Below the pieces are notes generated by a model. That model did no database searches and was not told the DNA's origin. It worked only from the letters and a program-made list of their open reading frames with translations. A DNA stretch of 64,000 nt from Clarkia xantiana subsp. parviflora (taxonomy: Eukaryota; Streptophyta; Magnoliopsida; Myrtales; Onagraceae). Shown one piece after another: positions 1 through 11,857 of this stretch (its first letter is position 1; every line of letters begins with the position of its first letter). The stretch spans positions 33,248,756 through 33,312,755 of the forward strand of contig JAPTYO010000009.1 in the NCBI GenBank assembly GCA_036873135.1. Direction: 5' to 3'. Both the position numbers and the translations under genes were made by a program.

Positions 1-2115
1 CTCCGCCGGATGGGATATCAGTGGGGTATATTCACCAAATTAAAGCGGGGCTACGTTTCCCTTATTGTGCCTATTCCCTTCATCTCTTTTGATATTTCTA
101 TCGCATTCAGCATGACGGTGATTCTGGGTTTTATTCCTTCGTCATTCGATACCCTTTGTTGAATCAAAAGGGTTTCTCGGACTTGGGTACTGCTTTTCTT
201 TCGAGAGTGGTAGCGGTCACTGGGAGAAATACTATTTCTTTGTTGAGGGTCATGATGTCTATTGATCTTTGGACTCCCCCTTCTGAAGAATGAACGCCCG
301 GAGTTTTCCGAGCTTTCTACTACCGAAAGGCAAGCTCTGAAGTTGATATATATTGGAAATACGACGGGCTCTTTTGAGTCCGTGCGTTGTTTCTCAGAGG
401 AGGAGTTGTGCGCCATAGGAATTAAAACGACACGTCCTGTTCCACGGATGGTATGCAACTTTTTAATTCTTGATACCAGTAACATTTGCTTTGTCTTGTA
501 GATTGGTTTCAATATTGGCCTTCCCTGTTTCAGGAGGAAGATGATGTTGGAGAGGACGTCCCCTCGGAGAGGGAGACTTCGATCGCTTCTCCTATGCCTT
601 TGCCTGTGGTTGAGCCTCCTGCTACTATATCGCTGTCGTCAGGGGCGGCGAGGCCTTCTTCAGGTACCATGTTGGTGCTCTTTTGTATTATTATTTTTTT
701 GCCTATTTGGTGTTCACCCATATTCTGTTAATTTTTAGGGAGGTCTCCTTATGTCTCAGCCGTGCAGATATTGGCCAAGATCAGGTCAAAATGATCTTCC
801 TTGGAGGTAGAAACCCATGCTCCTAATGCTCGGAAGATTGATTCGTTCCTCTCTCCCTCCCGGCCCTCCTCTTGTCATAAAGAGAGGGAGGTTCCTGTTT
901 AGGATATCATTAATGATTCTCCAATTCCTCCGGAGAATGAAGAGGCTTCGGGTGATACTGGTGAATCTTCTTCTCCTCGCCCCGTCTCCCCCCGAGGGGC
1001 TCGTCTGATGACAGACCTCATGTGCCAGGTACATTATATTGTTGTTTTTTCATATATGAGCTCTCGTCTGACCTTTATTGCACCTTACATTTTCCAAGAA
1101 GGATCAAGTTGCCTTTGATCTTTCCTGAGGATCTTATCCGCCCCCTCGATGGTGATGTTAGGAGAGGTTCTTGGTTGCCCTTCCAGACTTCTGATCGGCA
1201 GTTGTACGACATATCCGCCTCACTTTCCACTCAGGAGGTTGCTATTCATATGATGAATTCTATTGTTCCTCCGGCCGATCGATCTCTTCCTCCCACCGAC
1301 CTTGAGGGGATCTATCATTGTGTGAAGGGTACTTTGTCCCAATTTTCCCCGGCGGGTGCATATATTATGTGTTCCCTTGTTTTGTTATTTTTTTATTTTT
1401 ATCTTTGACTCTTCATTTTTGTAGGGTATATCTTCTGTTGTTAACCTAGACTCTCACCTGGTTAACGTTGGCCGCGAGCGGGATATGCTTCGAGAGATGG
1501 TTGCAACGCTCGAGACTACCCAAAAGGTTCTCGAATCTACTCAGAAGGTCACCGAAGAGCGACTCCGCGAGGAGAATGAATTGATCAAAGTTTCCGAGAT
1601 TACTCTGGCTAGTCGTTTGACTCTTCTCCAGCAGGAGCTTGATGATATTCGTGCTGACCGAGCGGATGACGCTCTGATTGCGGGGTTGAAGATGGAGGAA
1701 GCACTTCGGGGTGCCCGTGAGGAGGGTAGATTGTCTGGTATGAAAGGATGGTGAGACTCTTGGATTTGAGAAGGGCAAAATTGTTGGAGTCTAAAACTTC
1801 CTTGTCTCTAAGGAGTTTTCTACTCGCGCCGAGAAGCATTGTCAGCGTGTTATGGACACCTTTGGCGTGAACATGGTTGAGAAGATTCATGCTCCTTGTC
1901 CTACCTTCCCTCTTGACTAGCTCGGTGAATATGCTCAGTTAGCTGTGGATGTGATTGCCCGCCTTGCTAGGCGGATGGAGCGTACGAAAGCTACGGCCGA
2001 CCGGGCCGTGGGTGATAGCTCTTCCAAGACCAAGGTTGGCCGAGCTCCCAAGGTTACCGCCCCTTCACGAGTTCCTGTTAGAGAGGAGGATCCACCCCTT
2101 GTGAAGGACGGTTGA
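1..2115 (+). pseudogene. Degraded antisense extra ORF (aORF) of element A
   Basis: The first ~180 bases encode a degraded piece with GYIHQIKAGLRFP, like the aORF domain of element B (Pfam Transposase_28, 'putative gypsy type transposon'). Coding pieces continue with plausible GT-AG introns: a piece at about 262-447; an acidic Ser/Pro-rich exon from about 531 to 663; a Pro/Ser-rich piece near 900-1027; a piece near 1110-1370 containing TQEVAIHMMNSIVPPADR; and, after an acceptor near 1425, a coiled-coil exon. That exon (1485-1754, heptad-like Leu/Glu/Arg) continues with stops to a terminal TGA at 2113-2115. Stops near 115 and 1750 and frame changes show it is broken. Function of this family is unknown. 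Exon edges are approximate. Confidence 0.6.
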
Positions 2116-2344
2116 GCTTGTGCATCTTGCCTATGTTGTTATTGTAGTATTTGTATATTTCCTCCTGCTTGTTTCGGAGATGGTTTCGGCTTTTGGATAG
2201 ATACTATGGATTGCTTTTCCTTATTTTCGTACTTCCTTTCATGTTGTATTCGGATGGCTTGATGTGCTTTTAGCAAGCTTTTTGCTATGATACACTATTC
2301 AGATGGCCTATATTTTCAGGACTTACGCTCCTTGTATTTTATGA

Positions 2345-3345
2345 CATGGTTGTCCTTATAGATCTTTCCTTGTTCATATGTAAAGGTTGCTGATCGCTTT
2401 ATCATATGTCAAGGTTGTCCTTTTGGATCTTCCCATTTTCGGTTTGTAAGGGTGGCCCTGTGGGTCTTATATCCCTTTTTCATTTGTAAAGTTTGTCCGT
2501 ATAGATCTTCCCTTGTTTATATGTAAAGGTTGTTGATCGCTTTATCATATGTCAAGGTTGTCCTTTTGGATCTTCCCATTTTCGGTTTGTAAGGGTGGCC
2601 CTGTGGGTCTTAAATCCCTTTTCGGTTGTAATGGTTGTCCTTATAGATCTTCCCTTGTTCATATGTAAAGGTTGTTGATCGCTTTATCATATGTCAAGGT
2701 TGTCCTTTTGGATCTTCCCATTTTCGGTTTGTAAGGGTGGCCCTGTGGGTCTAATATCCCTTTTCGGTTGTAATGGTTGTCCGTATAGATCTTCCCTTGT
2801 TCATATGTAAAGGTTGCTGATCGCTTTATCATATGTCAAGGTTGTCTTTTTGGATCTTCCTATTTTCGGTTTGTAAGGGTGACCCTGTGGGTCTTATATC
2901 CCTTTTCGGTTGTAAGGGTTGTCCGGATAGATCTTCCCTTGTTCATATGTAAAGGTTGTTGATCGCTTTAACATATGTCAAGGTTGTCTTTTTGGATCTT
3001 CCCATTTTCGGTTGTAAGGGTGGCCTGTGGGTCTTATATCCATTTTGGGTTGTAGTGGTCATCTGTATAGATCTTCCCTTGTTCATATGTAAAGGTTGTT
3101 GATCGCTTTATCATATGTCAAGGTTGTCCTTTTGGATCTTCCCATTTTCGTTTGTAAGGGTGGCCCTGTGGATCTTATATCCATTTTCGGTTGTAATGGT
3201 TGTCCGTATAGATCTTCTCTTGTTCATATGTAAAGGTTGTTGATCGCTTTAACATATGTCAAGGTTGTCTTTTTGGATCTTCCCATTTTCGGTTTTAAGG
3301 GTGGCCCTGTGGGTCTTATATCCCTTTTTGGTTTCTATTTCATCC
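2345..3345. repeat. Tandem array, ~142-bp unit, ~7 copies (element A)
   Basis: The anchor word TGTTCATATG (one copy TGTTTATATG) recurs at 2371, 2514, 2656, 2798, 2940, 3080 and 3221, so the period is 140-143 bp. Each unit also carries CATATGTCAAGGTTGTC and GGATCTTCCCATTTTCGG. Copies differ by scattered substitutions and 1-2 base indels. It lies between the aORF and gag-protease, the position where Tat/Ogre elements are known to carry family-specific arrays. The preceding 2116-2344 is AT-rich and non-coding. Confidence 0.9.
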
Positions 3346-3474
3346 TGGAAACACATCTCATTCATTTAGTTACCATGTCACTTCATACATATGGGATATT
3401 CTAAATGGAGTCCGTTGATCTCCTTCAAGTACTGCTAATATATAGACATAAAAAAAAAAAGATATTCTACACAA

Positions 3475-4275
3475 TCAAGTGTGGTTGAACTCCGCCTCCT
3501 CTGATCCGATTTCTTCCTCCAAGCGGCCAGCGTGTACCTCCTTTTCGACCTCAAGTATGAGGGCTAAGCATTTGTTGGTGTTGTGCCCCCAGGCTTTACG
3601 GTACTCACACCATCCCTCCAACTCTGCTCCTATGAAAGCCCTTGTTGTCTCTATGGGTGGTGGAATCCAGTCATAGAGGACTGTATTGTACAGCTCTCTA
3701 ATTTCACTCATTAGAGGCGTGAAATGTACCGTCCTGCCATCGCTAAGCTTGTAATAGCTCATTTCCTCTTCCTCTTCAATCTGTATGGCTGGCCACAGCT
3801 TATGGTTGAACTCATCAACTGAGGTTATGGCGGCGATGCACCCCTCTCCTCCGAAGTATTATTTGGCGTTCCTCCTTAGGTTCCTGAAGAAGGCCCTTAC
3901 GAATTCTGTTGGTTGTTTTGAGCTCTGCCGTCATCGTCGCTAGCCTTACAAAATAAATCTTTATCAGCTCATCTTCTTTCTGCTGGATGTCCTCCAGGCT
4001 TTCTCGGTTCGCCCTTCTTTCTGTTCTTCTTTTCTTTCTTTCCTCCCTTGCGTTCTTTTCCACATCTTCCATATCCTGCTCTTGGTGTTCCTGTCTCTTC
4101 ATCTTCGTAAAAACCTGCCTTGTCATGTTCAGAAGGTGGGCTATGGCTCCCCTCATTGCCCCATCATGGTGCTCCAACCTTGACTGGCCCTTCCTTTCAG
4201 ATTTCCTCTTGGTGTCTCTACGAAGGCGATGGGTAGTCCATGCTGTGCCCTCATTCTCATGGAATTCAGGTAGCA
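3475..4275 (-). pseudogene. Second gag-like fragment downstream of protease, element A
   Basis: Reading leftward, a charged Lys/Arg/Glu stretch (about 4140-3990) leads into QKEDELIKIYFVRLATMTAEL, which resembles the middle of a Ty3 gag. A later frame (3762-3475) has CEYRKAWGHNTNKC, the CxxH...GHxTxxC knuckle seen in Tat gag proteins. Element A already has its own gag and knuckle upstream (6559-4860), so this is a second, partial gag copy where pol should start. It may be a fusion with another element or an internal rearrangement. Several frame changes make it non-functional. Confidence 0.5.
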
Positions 4276-4289
4276 TTTCCTTGACACTG

Positions 4290-6559
4290 CTTGGTCTCCT
4301 AGTACCTCTCCTATGCCATTTGGTTTCGGGAACTTCATCTTTTGATGGACTGTTGATAGGACTATACGATTTGGGTTAATCGTTGTACGGCCCATTATCC
4401 CATTGTAATCCCCTAATTCTTCGACCACCACAAATATTACTTGCAATAGGAGTTGTGTCCATCCTTCACATATGGTCACAGCGAGGGTGATTGTTCCAAG
4501 GGGGAATGTTGTTGCCCCGCGAAGCTGACCAAAGGGAAGTTAACGGGCCTGAGGTCTCGCTCTGTCTTTCCTATTGCTCTTATCACATCGATATGAAGGA
4601 TGTCCGTGGAGCTACCCCCATCCACTAACATTCTTCTCACGTTGAAATCCGTGATATCCATCGTGATTACCAAGGCATCGTCATGTGGGTTTACCACATA
4701 CTTCAAATCCTCATCCGAGAATGTTATCTTCATGTTCTCGGTCGGCCTTTGGCGTTTTCCGAATGGATGCATCTCTGTGACTTGAGCAACATAAAACTTC
4801 TGTTGAGTTGGAGACCTCTCCCCCTGCTGCCAGGCCGCCATGAATGACGTTGATGGTTAGTTTTCTGTTTTGTGTTGGGGGGGGAGGTCTTCCATTTTCT
4901 CTTTTCCCTTTCCATTGCCGTTGTACTTCAGCTGGGGACTCCTATTTCTTTTCCTTTCATCTTTGACAAAGTTCTTTAGCATGCCTTCTTGGATGAGGTT
5001 TTCAATGTCCCGCTGCAGTTGGAAGCAATTGTCTGTGTGGTGTCCGTCGACATTGTGGTATTCACACCATTGCTCGATGTTGTTTACCATCCTTGTCTTC
5101 CTTTTCTCTATCAGTGGTGTCCACAAGTTGAGCCTCTTCATCTCTTGTAAAATGACTGAGGCTTCCCTTGTGAGAGGAGTGAAGACTATGCTATGGATGC
5201 CTTGAGGCCTTTGCTGCTCATTTGTTCTTGTCCCTCCCTGAGGAGTCCATATTTGCCTTCTCGGGGCCTGTTGTTGGCTCTGAGGCTGTTGGGGTTTTCC
5301 TTTTGCTGGTTTGTTCTCGTTTGCCTAAGCTTCATAACCTTTCTTTCGGTTTGAGCGTGCGTGCTCCAAATCGATATAAGCTTTTACTCTATCGACCATT
5401 TCTTCCTGTGAGTTGATTAGCATTACCTCCATGTTGTCCGCCAGAGGTGTCCCCCGACGCCCCAGATTTCTTACGAAGGCCCGAACTATCTCTCCTTCAG
5501 ATAACACTGTTGTTATGTAGTAGCTTACCAAACTTTCATCGTAACCTTGCTTTACATCATCCAGTGTGGAGTCTCCCTTCAGGAGCTGCCTTTCCCCTAA
5601 GTATTGCTGGATAAATTTGTCCTTCAAGTCTGTCCATTAGGTGATTGACCCCTGAGGCAGACTGAAGAACCAGTATGAGGCATTTCCTGCCAGAGTTGAG
5701 GGGAATAGCATTGCATAGTGGTCCACCACTGTCGTTCTTCCCAAAACTGATGACTCCTGCTTCTGGATATGTTGTATTGGGTCCCCTTTTCTGACGTAGT
5801 CCGGGATCTGACGAGCCGTGACGTTCGGCGGAACCATTACATTGATCAGCTCCTGAGTGAAAGGATGTGAGGCCCTGTCTCTCAGTTTGTGCATGGTTCT
5901 TCCCTTTGAGTCTTTGATCTTCTTGGCAATCAGCTTTTCGATTTCCTCCTTAGTGAATGTCATTGCTGCTATGTTTTGTTGCCCTGCGATTTTGGGACCC
6001 ATATTCTGTTGGTTGTTTTGAGGCACGGCATATCCTTGGCCGTTTTGCGGTCCAGCGTATCCTTGGCCATTCTGGGGTGCCGCATATCCCTGGTCGTTGT
6101 CTGCCTGGTAATTAGGGTTCCTTTGCTGGTAATATCCCCTTCCCGGGGGTTGCTGGTTCATAGTGTTAGAATATGCCTGTCTGTGTCCTCCTATCGACCT
6201 AGGAGGTGACACTTGGTACCTTGGTTGTTCTTGCCTTACGTGCGCCCGTAGACGTTCCCTTCTTTCTAGCATTTCTTCAAATGCTGCCCTTAATTCTGGG
6301 GTGATGTTGTATGTTCTTGCTTGTTGGGTGGCTGGGGTTGCGGTTGGTTCACCGTTGCTTCTGGGCGAGCATTGGTTGAGGAGTTTTGTTCCTCTGGAGG
6401 TAGATGTTCCTCGTTTCTTGCTCTCTCCCGTTCCCTTTCAATGGTTGCTTTATGGCTGACCACCGGAACTTGCCTATTCCCCCCGGGTGGTGGTTTGTTG
6501 TTTTCTCCCGTGGGTGGTTGTCTGCTCGGCACCCCAACTTGCCTTCTTGTTGTTGTCAT
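4290..6559 (-). pseudogene. gag-protease of element A (broken)
   Basis: Encodes the structural gag and the aspartic protease of a Ty3/gypsy element. From the ATG at 6559 the product is Pro/Gln-rich, then has Asn/Gln-Gly-Tyr repeats (about 6150-6010). Next come a Retrotrans_gag-like domain (about 5900-5330, with YWFFSLPQGSIT and FIQQYLGERQLL), a knuckle CEYHNVDGHHTDNC (about 5080-5040) and a protease with active-site motif MLVDGGSST (about 4620) ending in IMGRTTINP (about 4390). There is a frameshift between 6290 and 6272, in-frame stops at 5637, 5325 and 4857, and a frameshift near 4476. The protease is closely similar to that of element B. No RT follows. Confidence 0.8.
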
Positions 6560-6588
6560 TGATCACAAGTAGTAGCAACGAGCTTCTT

Positions 6589-6612
6589 GTTCGAATCCGG
6601 TAGACGACGCCA
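6589..6612 (-). other. tRNA primer-binding site of element A
   Basis: On the - strand the sequence TGGCGTCGTCTACCGGATTC runs on into GAAC. It starts with TGG, the complement of a tRNA CCA end, and extends to the T-loop complement GGATTCGAAC. One base separates it from the LTR edge (TGTT at 6614 on the + strand), the same spacing as in element B. I do not assign the primer tRNA. Confidence 0.7.
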
Positions 6613-6613
6613 G

Positions 6614-6998
6614 TGTTTACACACGAGTGTTTATTGTGGGCTTCTCCTTCTCGATCTTCTCCTTAATGGGCTTCTTCTTCCCGGTCTTCTCCTTCTTGGG
6701 ATCTTTCGTGCTCGGATTCTCTTCTTCCTTCCTTGCTTACCTGAAAAAAGGGCACCGGGGGGGGGGGGGGGGGGGGTCCCGGTAAAGATTCTTCAGACCC
6801 ACCCCCCCCCCCCCCCCGACGGTGGCCAAGCCACCGCCGACCGCCGCGACCCAGCCGTCCCGAGCCCTGACTTCCAGTTGCCGGCGACCTCCTATAGCCA
6901 CCAAGACCGCCCTAGCCCCATCGTCGTCCGCTGTTCCTGTCCCGGTGGCCAAACCTTCCATCGCCGGAGCTCCGTTACCGCGGGTCCGCGCCAGCGTT
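6614..6998. other. Probable 5' LTR edge of element A, then GC-rich tract with G and C runs
   Basis: Begins with TGTT next to the primer site, as expected for an LTR end, but no second LTR copy is in the window and the far end cannot be placed. It is Cys/Thr-rich to 6740, then has a run of about 20 G (6757-6776), 25 mixed bases, and about 16 C (6802-6817). It ends in a GC-rich Pro/Ala-type stretch. The CACTA element splits this block; it resumes at 9292. Confidence 0.4.
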
Positions 6999-9291
6999 CA
7001 CTACACCAGGACATGTTTTTTGTGGCTACTAGAAAGGTCACAAAAGATCGCAAAACAGTCACATAATAAATCAGTGACCAAAAAAATGTTTGTCACAGTG
7101 TGGTCACAGTAGATAAAGTTGCTAAATGAAATAGTGACCGGGTGAAAAACTAGCCATTAAATAAAGAAGGAATTTGTGACTACGCCAAAGAGTCACTAAT
7201 CATTAATTATGATATTAATGATGGTTTTTTTTTTGTAAATAAAAGGGAACGGGCTAGTAGTGGCAACCCTATGCCCATCCCGTTACGTAATGTCCGGACT
7301 TTCGTGTTCATTTGCGAGCATATCATACTTATGAACAACCGGCGAATGCACTGGCCCCGTCAACGTAACCCCAGGAAATGATTTTGATCAAGTCGCTGGG
7401 GGATTCGAACTCGTGACCTTGGAGCCAAACCACATGAGAGTCACGCTCTCAACCACTAGACCAAAACTGCTGGTGGTATATTAATGATCAAAGCAATACA
7501 TATATCTATATAATTTTTTAAAAAATATTATTTATGTGTTTTTTATTTATTAGTTTTCTAATTAAAACTAATAAAATAAAATATTAAAGAGTGAATGGTT
7601 TACAAAATTTTGGCAAAAAAAAAAAAAGGTTTACAAATTACTCTCAATTAAACCATATCAACATACTTCCTACCTTGGAGTATTCATAATTATTATATAT
7701 CAATATAATTACATGTATAAAATTATGGACATTAATAAGAGACAACTCCTAAATAAGATCTCATAGATAATCTTACAACATATAACTCCAAATAAATGGT
7801 ACAAAATATATGCAAATTTATTTTGATAGAATATACACATGTTAAAGGAAGTAGGCGACATTGTCAATAAGTATAAATGATTTTATATGTCTCTCCTGAA
7901 TTCATATGCATCTTACTCGATAGAATCCTGCAATACAATGAAGAACATGACGACGATGACACGCATGGTAGTCGTGAAACCCGACATGAGATATTCGACA
8001 ATCAATTTCGTATCCATGGCGGTTTTTTATTCAAATTAATACTTATATATGCTAGATAGATCACGTCGGGATCCAGGGGATAGAGAGAACCGAAAATATT
8101 ACCTATGGAGGTACTGCGGAAGCCAGTGACTGTCGCTACCACCAACTTCCAACTATATAAATTCCAATGTATGCACCCTCAAAATTGAATTCTTAGATAG
8201 ATTGATCGAGAAATTTAGAGAGGAAAAAGAGGGAACTGCAAAAACGCATGGTGGCTGGAGTAGATTGATGAAGATCAACTAGAGATTCTAGTGTTTTAAG
8301 GAAGATGAAAAGAGCTTTCACTTACACATGCATATGGAATAGATGGAGAGTTCAACTGCTAGGGAGCTCCCATCTTGTGCGATGGCCTCCCACTTATCAC
8401 GAGATTTGTGAGAAATTTAAGGGAGATTGAATAATTGAGATAACTATAATAACAGTTATTTGAGATATTTAAGGAAAAATTTAGGTAAGATTATTATTAA
8501 CCGTGAGATAAAAATGGACCGGTCAATCATCTAAGAAATAAAAAACAGTTTTTATTTATTTTATATATTTAATTGCTAGCTAATTTGTAAATAATTTATC
8601 TTATGTTCGGCCAAAATAATAATAATAACTTATTTTCTATTAATTAATTACTTATTTATTAGTAGCACTTTTTTTTTGTTTCAAATATATTCTTCTACTA
8701 CCAAATAACTATAATTACTATATCATAAAATACATAAAAAATGATAAACTATATTATTATTGCTTAGAGATTAATTATAGTTAGATACTTTTTTTTTTTT
8801 TTTTGGAAAAATAGAAACTATATCTCCAAACCAAAGTTATAAATGCCTTATAATATTTGTGAAAATTAATAAAATTATCAACTTAAATTCAACTAATTTT
8901 AAATATTTGATAAGAAAACAAAATTGTGTAATATACACATATCGAATGGTAGGAATAAAACGAACTAATATTTAAACGTTATTTACAATTTTCTAACTAG
9001 ATGAAAATCGTCGCATATTATATTTAGCAGTGGTACCTGTCCAAACTAATATTTAGTAACTAAAACTTTCAATTATCGCCATGTGTTTAGCTAATACATA
9101 CATGTTTCACTTTGCTTTGGACACAAATTGGTTGTGATTAGCAACTAAATATTAGTTCATCACTAAATAGTTTCACGAATATATAATTTGTGACTAAATT
9201 CAGATGTAGCTACTAAAAAAATTAAATTTTAGTGACTAACTATATTATGGTCACAAAATATTCATCACTAAAAATATGTTTTTTTGTAGTG
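6999..9291. mobile_element. Non-autonomous CACTA (En/Spm-like) DNA transposon with GTT target duplication
   Basis: The left end is CACTAC (6999) and the right end is GTAGTG (ending 9291). The reverse complement of the right end reads CACTACAAAAAAACAT, the usual plant CACTA terminus. The 3-bp duplication GTT is present at 6996-6998 and 9292-9294, the length expected for CACTA elements. Both ends carry subterminal GTCAC/GTGAC and 'TCACTAAT'-type repeats. The 2.3-kb interior is AT-rich and encodes no recognisable transposase, so it would need an autonomous partner. Removing it rejoins a continuous GC-rich block. Confidence 0.88.
7223..7477 (-). mobile_element. tRNA-derived SINE nested in the CACTA element
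   Basis: On the - strand the head contains a Pol III A box (TGGTCTAGTGGTTGAGAGCG, around 7463-7444) and a B box-like GAGTTCGAATCC (7412-7401), the layout of a tRNA-like 5' head. A tRNA-unrelated body follows and the 3' tail is A-rich (T run at 7225-7234 on the + strand). An 11-bp direct repeat ATATTAATGAT flanks it at 7212-7222 and 7478-7488. The 255-bp length, poly-A end and long duplication fit L1-type retroposition. Confidence 0.85.
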
Positions 9292-9294
9292 GTT

Positions 9295-10590
9295 CCAGCT
9301 TTGCCATCAGCCCAGATCTGGCCGCCGTTCGTGTCCGCCCTGCCCTGGTGAAGCCACGACCACCGCCTTCGCCTGCCGTCCCCGAGCTGACCACCGCCCG
9401 TCGCCGGAGTTGTATCCCGCCGGTCCCTGCTCCGGTGCCATCCCTCCTGGTGCTGCAGGTAAGGTCCCGTGATGTTCTATTTTTTTTTTTTAATTATTTA
9501 CTGATATTATTATTATATATTGTTATTATTATCCTGGGTTATATTGTATCATGTTAATTAGATAGTAAAATGTAAATTTAATTAAATACCATGTTTTTGT
9601 AAATATGTGTATATGACATGTAATTTTTAAATTGTATCGTGATTTTGAGCATGTTTAATTCCGTCTAGATTTTAATAAAATTAGGAGTTTTAGATGTTTA
9701 GTAGATTTGTCATTGATAATAATTTCGCATAAAATTAGTTTAGTTTTTTTTTTTTTATATATATTAGATTAATTCGACGTAACATATGTTAAAAAATAAA
9801 TTGGCAAATTAAGTGAATTGAGTACCGAAAAGGGCGTAGTTAAAAATTTATATTTTTAATTCGTAACAGAACCCCCGAACTCGAATTTCTGATCGTAGAC
9901 CGATTTTATACCTAGGTGTTTAATTCATTATTCGCTTAGGCAATTTAGGATTCTAGTTAGCCTTTATTAACTAGTGGCGACTCAATTCAAAATCCACGTT
10001 TTCAAAACGTAATCTCCATAGGTCGGATTTTTAGGGTCTGACAACTCACAAACGATTAAGAAAGAAAACAATAGAGAATACATGATTTAAAGTGGTTCGG
10101 TTAATTCGACCTTCGTCCACAGGCAATGGCCTCTATTGATTTATTGATTGTCTCTAGGGTTACACTTTACGCAGAATACAACGCTATATATAGCTGTAGA
10201 GAATAAACTGATAAACCCTAATAGTTCCGGTCGGCCCAACAATTAGGCCTAATTGTTGAATCAGGGTCCATAACTCAACAATCCATTCAGAAAATTATGG
10301 TCGATTGGAAGTACTGCTTTTATGAGCACGCAGTAATTTGTATGAAAGTCTACTATATACTTGAGCTAACTCTTAGGTGAGCTAATTATAGGATAAGCAT
10401 TCAATAACTTTTGTTGTTTTGTTTATGAAAAAACCTATGAAAATAAGTGAACCCTAAGCCCTAAGACTAACGAAGACTTGTAAACTAATCATGCAATATA
10501 ATATACAGGTTCATCGCTTTATGATTCAAACCTCCTCAAGTCTTATGAATGAAAAATCATCATGGCGTGGGAGTGAATTATTCTAGACAT
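9295..10590. other. Unassigned DNA between CACTA and element B; LTR-like remnants
   Basis: 9295-9460 continues the GC-rich Pro/Ala-coding-like block and ends at CTGCAGGTAAGG, a good splice-donor match. After that it is AT-rich. Phrases such as 'CTAGTGGCGACTC' (about 9974) and 'GGTCTGACA' (about 10038), and 'GTGGTTCGG...CGTCCAC' (about 10090-10120), resemble parts of plant LTRs. I find no partner LTR, coding domain or complete gene. Confidence 0.35.
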
Positions 10591-11306
10591 TGTTGGATCA
10601 CGGTGGAACTCCGGTACGGACTTTGACGGCGATCCTAGCTCCTTCGCTCCACGCAATCCTGCAAGAGGGGATAGACCGGGCGGTGACCCAGAATCCCTCT
10701 CCGATGCTTAAATGAGTGCCCAATACGAACTGGCAAGCAATAATCTCAGAGTATGTAATTCAACGTAAGTGTTCTGAGGTGACCTCTTGCCCTTTTATAG
10801 GCGAAGAGATGCCTCAGGTACCTGGTGAACCGTTGGGGGTGGTTAGCCCGTATCCCGCGTATCTCGGATGTGATCCCGCCTATCTAGGCCATGATCTCGT
10901 GTATCTCGGCCACGCCCCGCGTATCTTGGCCACGCTCCGTGTATCTTAACCACGTTCCGCGTATCTCGGCCACGCCCCGCGTATCTTGGCCTTATTCTCT
11001 GATAACGAGTCCCGACTCCCGTCGGGGACTCCAGAGTTATTTCATTGTGTCACCGCTCGGGGCCCCTCGTCATCGTGACAGGGCCAATCGTTCTCAGGGA
11101 TTCGTCATCAGGGCCTACTTAAAGGCTTCTCATCGGGAGCTTCCAGCTCATCTGTCGGGACCGACTCTGTCGGGACCTTTCATCATCGGGACTCCCTTCG
11201 TCGGGACCCTTCTCCTAGGTCATCTTGACCCTCATTTTGGGCCTGGTGGGCCTGTTTGCCGTCTCCTCCCCGTTAAAGGGCCTGACGGTTGTAGTCGAAC
11301 CCATCA
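10591..11306 (-). repeat. 3' LTR of element B (716 bp)
   Basis: Same length as the right-hand LTR, ends TG...CA. It holds a degenerate ~22-bp tandem motif ('CCGCGTATCTCGGCCACG'-like, about 10855-10995) repeated about seven times, also present in the other LTR. Differences from the other copy include 10615 (T/G) and several C/T positions. Confidence 0.92.
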
Positions 11307-11318
11307 TTTGCCCCCAAG
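11307..11318 (-). other. Polypurine tract of element B
   Basis: On the - strand CTTGGGGGCAAA abuts the 3' LTR. Its position and purine content fit the plus-strand DNA priming site of a Ty3/gypsy element. Confidence 0.7.
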
Positions 11319-11690
11319 AAATGAGGGACTTTTAGTTCGTCGTGTCTTCCAACTCTCGACCTTCCGATACTGGAATCGGGGATCTTTCCCTTGGTTCAGT
11401 CACTCAATTATCAGTCTTCTCCTTCACGTTTCCTCAGTGTTTTGTAGATAACTGCCAAATCCCTGAGGTCTCCTCGGTTCCCCAGTCCATTAAATGCAGT
11501 AGATAGTGAAACGACGTTTTCGGCCATCGTGCCTGATTTCTCGCGCCTGTCCTTTTCTGAAAAGTGCTTTTCAGGCCGTTTCATCATTACGTCTGTTGTC
11601 CTTCTGCATGTTTCATCTCAACGGCCCAGATTAAGACTCTTCGACTTCGACGACTCGGATCGAAGTGTCCCTTCAACTGCCTTCTTCGTC

Positions 11691-11697
11691 TATAAAA
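11691..11697 (+). promoter_or_regulatory. TATA box of the element B aORF
   Basis: TATAAAA inside CGTCTATAAAACCC, 161 bp upstream of the aORF ATG (11858) and in the aORF direction, opposite to element transcription. This is consistent with a start site near 11720 and a leader of roughly 130 bases. Inferred from motif and spacing only. Confidence 0.6.
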
Positions 11698-11857
11698 CCC
11701 TAGCCATGGTCACAATTTAACTTTTACCGTTTCCGAATTCTCAAAAGCTCTCTGCAATTTCTCTGCGATTTCAAGCTCTGTAATTCCGAAGGTTTTGGAG
11801 TTTCTCCGATCATCTTTCCGGCGACGCCTCATTCATCTCTTCAACCTCTACTTCATC

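Larger units (their letters stand above)
1..6617 (-). mobile_element. Element A: partial Ty3/gypsy Tat-type retrotransposon without RT/IN
   Basis: In element orientation (- strand) the order is primer-binding site (6612-6589), gag-protease (6559-4290), a second gag-like fragment (4275-3475), a 142-bp tandem array (3345-2345) and an oppositely oriented extra ORF (2115-1). The 3' LTR would lie left of the window. The plan matches element B, but reverse transcriptase, RNase H and integrase are absent, so the copy is non-autonomous and decayed by stops and frameshifts. Gag-protease, primer site and aORF are directly visible. Tat-lineage placement rests on the opposed aORF and on gag/protease similarity to element B. 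Confidence 0.75.

Noticed and set aside
7382..7480. tRNA-like sequence with A and B boxes on the - strand
   Set aside because: It is fused to a body with an A-rich tail and flanked by an 11-bp duplication, so it is a SINE head, not a tRNA gene.
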